A stretch of DNA of 5,840 bases from an uncultured Ignavibacteriales bacterium. GTDB lineage: Bacteria; Bacteroidota; Ignavibacteria; Ignavibacteriales; Ignavibacteriaceae. Position 1 is the stretch's first letter, and each line of letters opens with the position of its first letter. The position numbers and the translations under genes are program-made. The stretch lies in assembly GCA_903915485.1 (NCBI GenBank), contig CAIWTC010000338.1, positions 1 to 5,840 on the forward strand. The letters run 5' to 3'. Shown here piece by piece: positions 5,249 through 5,840 of the stretch. A model generated the notes under the pieces. It saw only the letters and a list, made by a program, of their open reading frames with translations, did not search any database and was not told the DNA's origin.

Positions 5249-5840
5249 TTAGAAGGCTTCACCGATACCTATTTGAAACTCGAATAGGTTCTTGAAAAAC
5301 ACTTTCTTGAAAAAATTTCTTCTGTCGTTAGGGTCATACGACCTTACAGCCAAATCCAAACGGAACGGTGCAAACGCAGAATAATATCTTAAACCTAAGC
5401 CGGATGATACAGCAAACTCATCCGGTTTTATTTTGTTATAGCCCAGCCAAGTATTCCCGATATCATTAAACAGTACCGCTCCAAAAACCGGAGTGAACTT
5501 ATACCTGTACTCTATCCCAGTTTCAATCAACGAAGTTCCGCCGACAATATCAAGCAAGTTACCTTGAGAATATTTTAGTTCGCGGGGTGCTAAGTCGCGG
5601 GCTTTCCAGGCGCGGAGTGAGTTGCTTCCGCCGACAGTGAATTTGCGGGTACTGGGAATATTGATTTCAGCGCCCATGTAATTGTGGATGTAGCCGAGTT
5701 TTACTTTGGTTGCAAATACGCTTGTGTTTTCCCTGCTTGAGACGGGCATATAAAATGAATTAGAGAAAAGAACTTTGTAGAATAAAGTACCGCTAAAATC
5801 GCGGCCGATAATTTTACTTACACCCAAATTAATTAAGTTA
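5249..5840 (-). CDS. C-terminal barrel of an Omp85-family (BamA/TamA-type) outer-membrane protein, 5' end outside window
   Basis: The - strand frame is open from the right window edge to a TAA at 5251-5249, so about 196 C-terminal residues are visible and the start lies beyond the window. An internal TTG at 5827 is not a credible start because the frame continues through it. The sequence has the hallmarks of the bacterial surface antigen (Omp85 barrel) domain: FTVGGSNSLRAW, which corresponds to the conserved [V/L]RG[F/Y/W] loop with Ala in place of Gly; a GAVLFNDIGNTW strand; GLGLRYYSAFAPFRLDLAV, the G-R-Y-x-S-x-x-x-P-x-R-x-D pattern; and a C-terminal strand ending in Phe (FQIGIGEAF). Such proteins insert or translocate outer-membrane proteins or lipids. 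BamA and TamA cannot be told apart because the POTRA region is off-window. It is convergent with frr. Confidence 0.85.
   Translation of the reverse strand, partial: NLINLGVSKIIGRDFSGTLFYKVLFSNSFYMPVSSRENTSVFATKVKLGYIHNYMGAEINIPSTRKFTVGGSNSLRAWKARDLAPRELKYSQGNLLDIVGGTSLIETGIEYRYKFTPVFGAVLFNDIGNTWLGYNKIKPDEFAVSSGLGLRYYSAFAPFRLDLAVRSYDPNDRRNFFKKVFFKNLFEFQIGIGEAF

Noticed and set aside
5245..5258. Hairpin over the frr/Omp85 stops as a bidirectional terminator
   Set aside because: The stem is only 5-6 bp with a tiny loop and no T-run on either strand.

Overview
This is a low-GC bacterial chromosome segment carrying a core translation gene cluster: rplM, rpsI, rpsB, tsf, pyrH and frr, all on the + strand. 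Two incomplete outer-membrane-type genes lie at the window edges. Three things point to the Bacteroidota/Chlorobiota/Ignavibacteria side of the tree: the fused order L13-S9-S2-EF-Ts-UMP kinase-RRF (in enterobacteria rplM-rpsI lies apart from rpsB-tsf-pyrH-frr), the style of the S2 and EF-Ts sequences, and flanking beta-barrel proteins that end in phenylalanine. The phylum assignment is inference from sequence style, not from a search.

Layout. Positions 1-615 hold the C-terminal part of an unrecognised, probably outer-membrane, protein. Positions 616-996 have no gene. They contain a candidate MITE-like repeat of about 212 bp (628-839) whose imperfect terminal repeats are each one arm of a subterminal palindrome, followed by overlapping inverted repeats (835-943). 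A sigma70-like promoter (997-1025) and a strong Shine-Dalgarno sequence lead into rplM with a GTG start at 1069. rpsI follows 10 nt later. A 112-nt gap before rpsB contains a GC-rich hairpin that may be an S2-responsive leader. tsf follows rpsB after 38 nt and ends at a textbook intrinsic terminator (3684-3714). pyrH starts just 28 nt past that terminator. The 238-nt gap between pyrH and frr holds an 83-bp palindromic element (4521-4603) with 10-bp perfect terminal inverted repeats and an ATTCCC-N8-GGGAAT core. frr ends 2 nt from the stop of a convergent - strand gene encoding the C-terminal barrel of an Omp85 (BamA/TamA-type) protein, which runs off the right edge.

How the genes fit together. 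L13 and S9, and S2 and EF-Ts, are classic co-transcribed pairs for ribosome assembly and EF-Tu recycling. PyrH makes UDP for nucleotide supply, and RRF dismantles the post-termination ribosome. All six core proteins look full length with intact family motifs.

I found no undescribed multi-gene system. The unusual content is non-coding: two palindromic repeat elements, a candidate r-protein leader, and a strong terminator inside an otherwise continuous translation cluster.
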